Positions 6,375 to 6,520 of a DNA stretch of 6,520 bases are shown here, piece by piece. The notes under the pieces are model-generated. The model had not been told where the DNA came from. It saw only the letters and a program-made list of their open reading frames with translations, and made no database searches. Both the position numbers and the translations under genes were made by a program. Origin of the DNA: an uncultured Actinomycetes bacterium (lineage in GTDB: Bacteria; Actinomycetota; Actinomycetes; Nanopelagicales; Nanopelagicaceae); the NCBI GenBank assembly GCA_903875815.1, contig CAIQXR010000140.1, positions 1 through 6,520 of the forward strand, given 5' to 3'. Position 1 is the first letter of the stretch. The number at the start of each line of letters is the position of its first letter.

Positions 6375-6520
6375 TCCATTTCCTTATGAGGAATGAGTTG
6401 CGATGGGAAGCAACCCAGCGATAGCCAAGGCGGGCTAGCGGTCCGGCCATTCGAATCACAAGAGATGAGAATCGATTGCCGCGGAGTTTAAGTAATTCGG
6501 CAATCGCATCTGCGCCTGAA
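6358..6520 (-). CDS. DCC/DUF393 family protein, C-terminal fragment
   Basis: The reading frame enters from the right edge of the window and ends at TAG 6360-6358, giving 53 residues with no internal stop. The end reads SGADAIAELLKLRG (1-14), then a helix, then ARLGYRWVASHRNSF (29-43). The G-A-D-A opening, the helix and the closing GYRWVA-x-x-R are typical of the C-terminus of the DCC (DxxCxxC) thiol-disulfide oxidoreductase-like family, DUF393. The defining Asp-x-x-Cys-x-x-Cys motif would lie near the N-terminus, outside the window, so activity cannot be judged. The gene ends inside the last six codons of the acyltransferase gene on the other strand. Confidence 0.75.
   Translation of the reverse strand, partial: SGADAIAELLKLRGNRFSSLVIRMAGPLARLGYRWVASHRNSFLIRKWTNFLK
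6473..6506. repeat. Perfect 9-bp inverted repeat within coding DNA
   Basis: CGATTGCCG (6473-6481) is repeated as its reverse complement CGGCAATCG (6498-6506) across 16 bases. It lies within the DCC-family reading frame and about 100 bases past the acyltransferase stop. There is no T-run after either arm, so it is not a typical intrinsic terminator. Confidence 0.5.

Noticed and set aside
1..6520. Search for CRISPR, insertion sequence, tRNA or phage signatures
   Set aside because: No repeated units with spacers, terminal inverted repeats, transposase, tRNA-like cloverleaf or phage genes were seen; the window is densely packed housekeeping-type sequence.

Overview
The window looks like a compact, moderate-GC (by eye roughly half G+C) genome fragment from an actinobacterium, possibly one of the streamlined freshwater lineages. 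Three things point there. The Crp protein has the near-invariant stretches of the actinobacterial Crp/GlxR group. The order acs - marP-like cvpA - tlpA - nth - crp matches the Mycobacterium tuberculosis block Rv3667 (acs), Rv3671c (marP), Rv3672c (Nudix), Rv3673c (thioredoxin-like), Rv3674c (nth), Rv3676 (crp). Several genes also appear to have leaderless starts, which are common in Actinobacteria. The lineage below phylum is inference.

Layout. Positions 1-112 are the 5' flank of acs, with a putative promoter and an interrupted palindrome. acs (113-2080, +) encodes acetyl-CoA synthetase. It converges on a three-gene minus-strand operon, nth (3116-3805) > tlpA (2562-3119) > cvpA (2077-2565), in which each junction is an ATGA stop/start overlap. 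crp (most likely 3874-4575, +) diverges from nth across 68 bp. It runs into a minus-strand pair of small related proteins of unknown function (4916-5230 and 4581-4910), probably dimeric alpha/beta-barrel-like. These diverge from an integral membrane acyltransferase-3 gene (5319-6374, +). The last 163 bp hold the 3' end of a minus-strand DCC/DUF393 family gene that overlaps the acyltransferase end.

How the genes relate. Acs activates acetate, and Crp-type regulators control acetate and carbon metabolism in related bacteria, so Crp control of acs is plausible but not shown here. The nth operon joins DNA base-excision repair to two envelope proteins: a TlpA-like thioredoxin lipoprotein and a CvpA-type membrane protein. 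In comparison with M. tuberculosis this block is reduced: the Nudix gene is absent, and MarP is cut down to its membrane domain without the serine protease.

The sequence contains no mobile elements, tRNA, rRNA or CRISPR array that I can see. It is mostly ordinary chromosome. The observations most worth checking are the recurrent TANNNT-N6-start arrangement, the palindrome in the acs promoter, the protease-less MarP remnant, the unknown paralog pair, and the tail-to-tail gene ends with no space for terminators.
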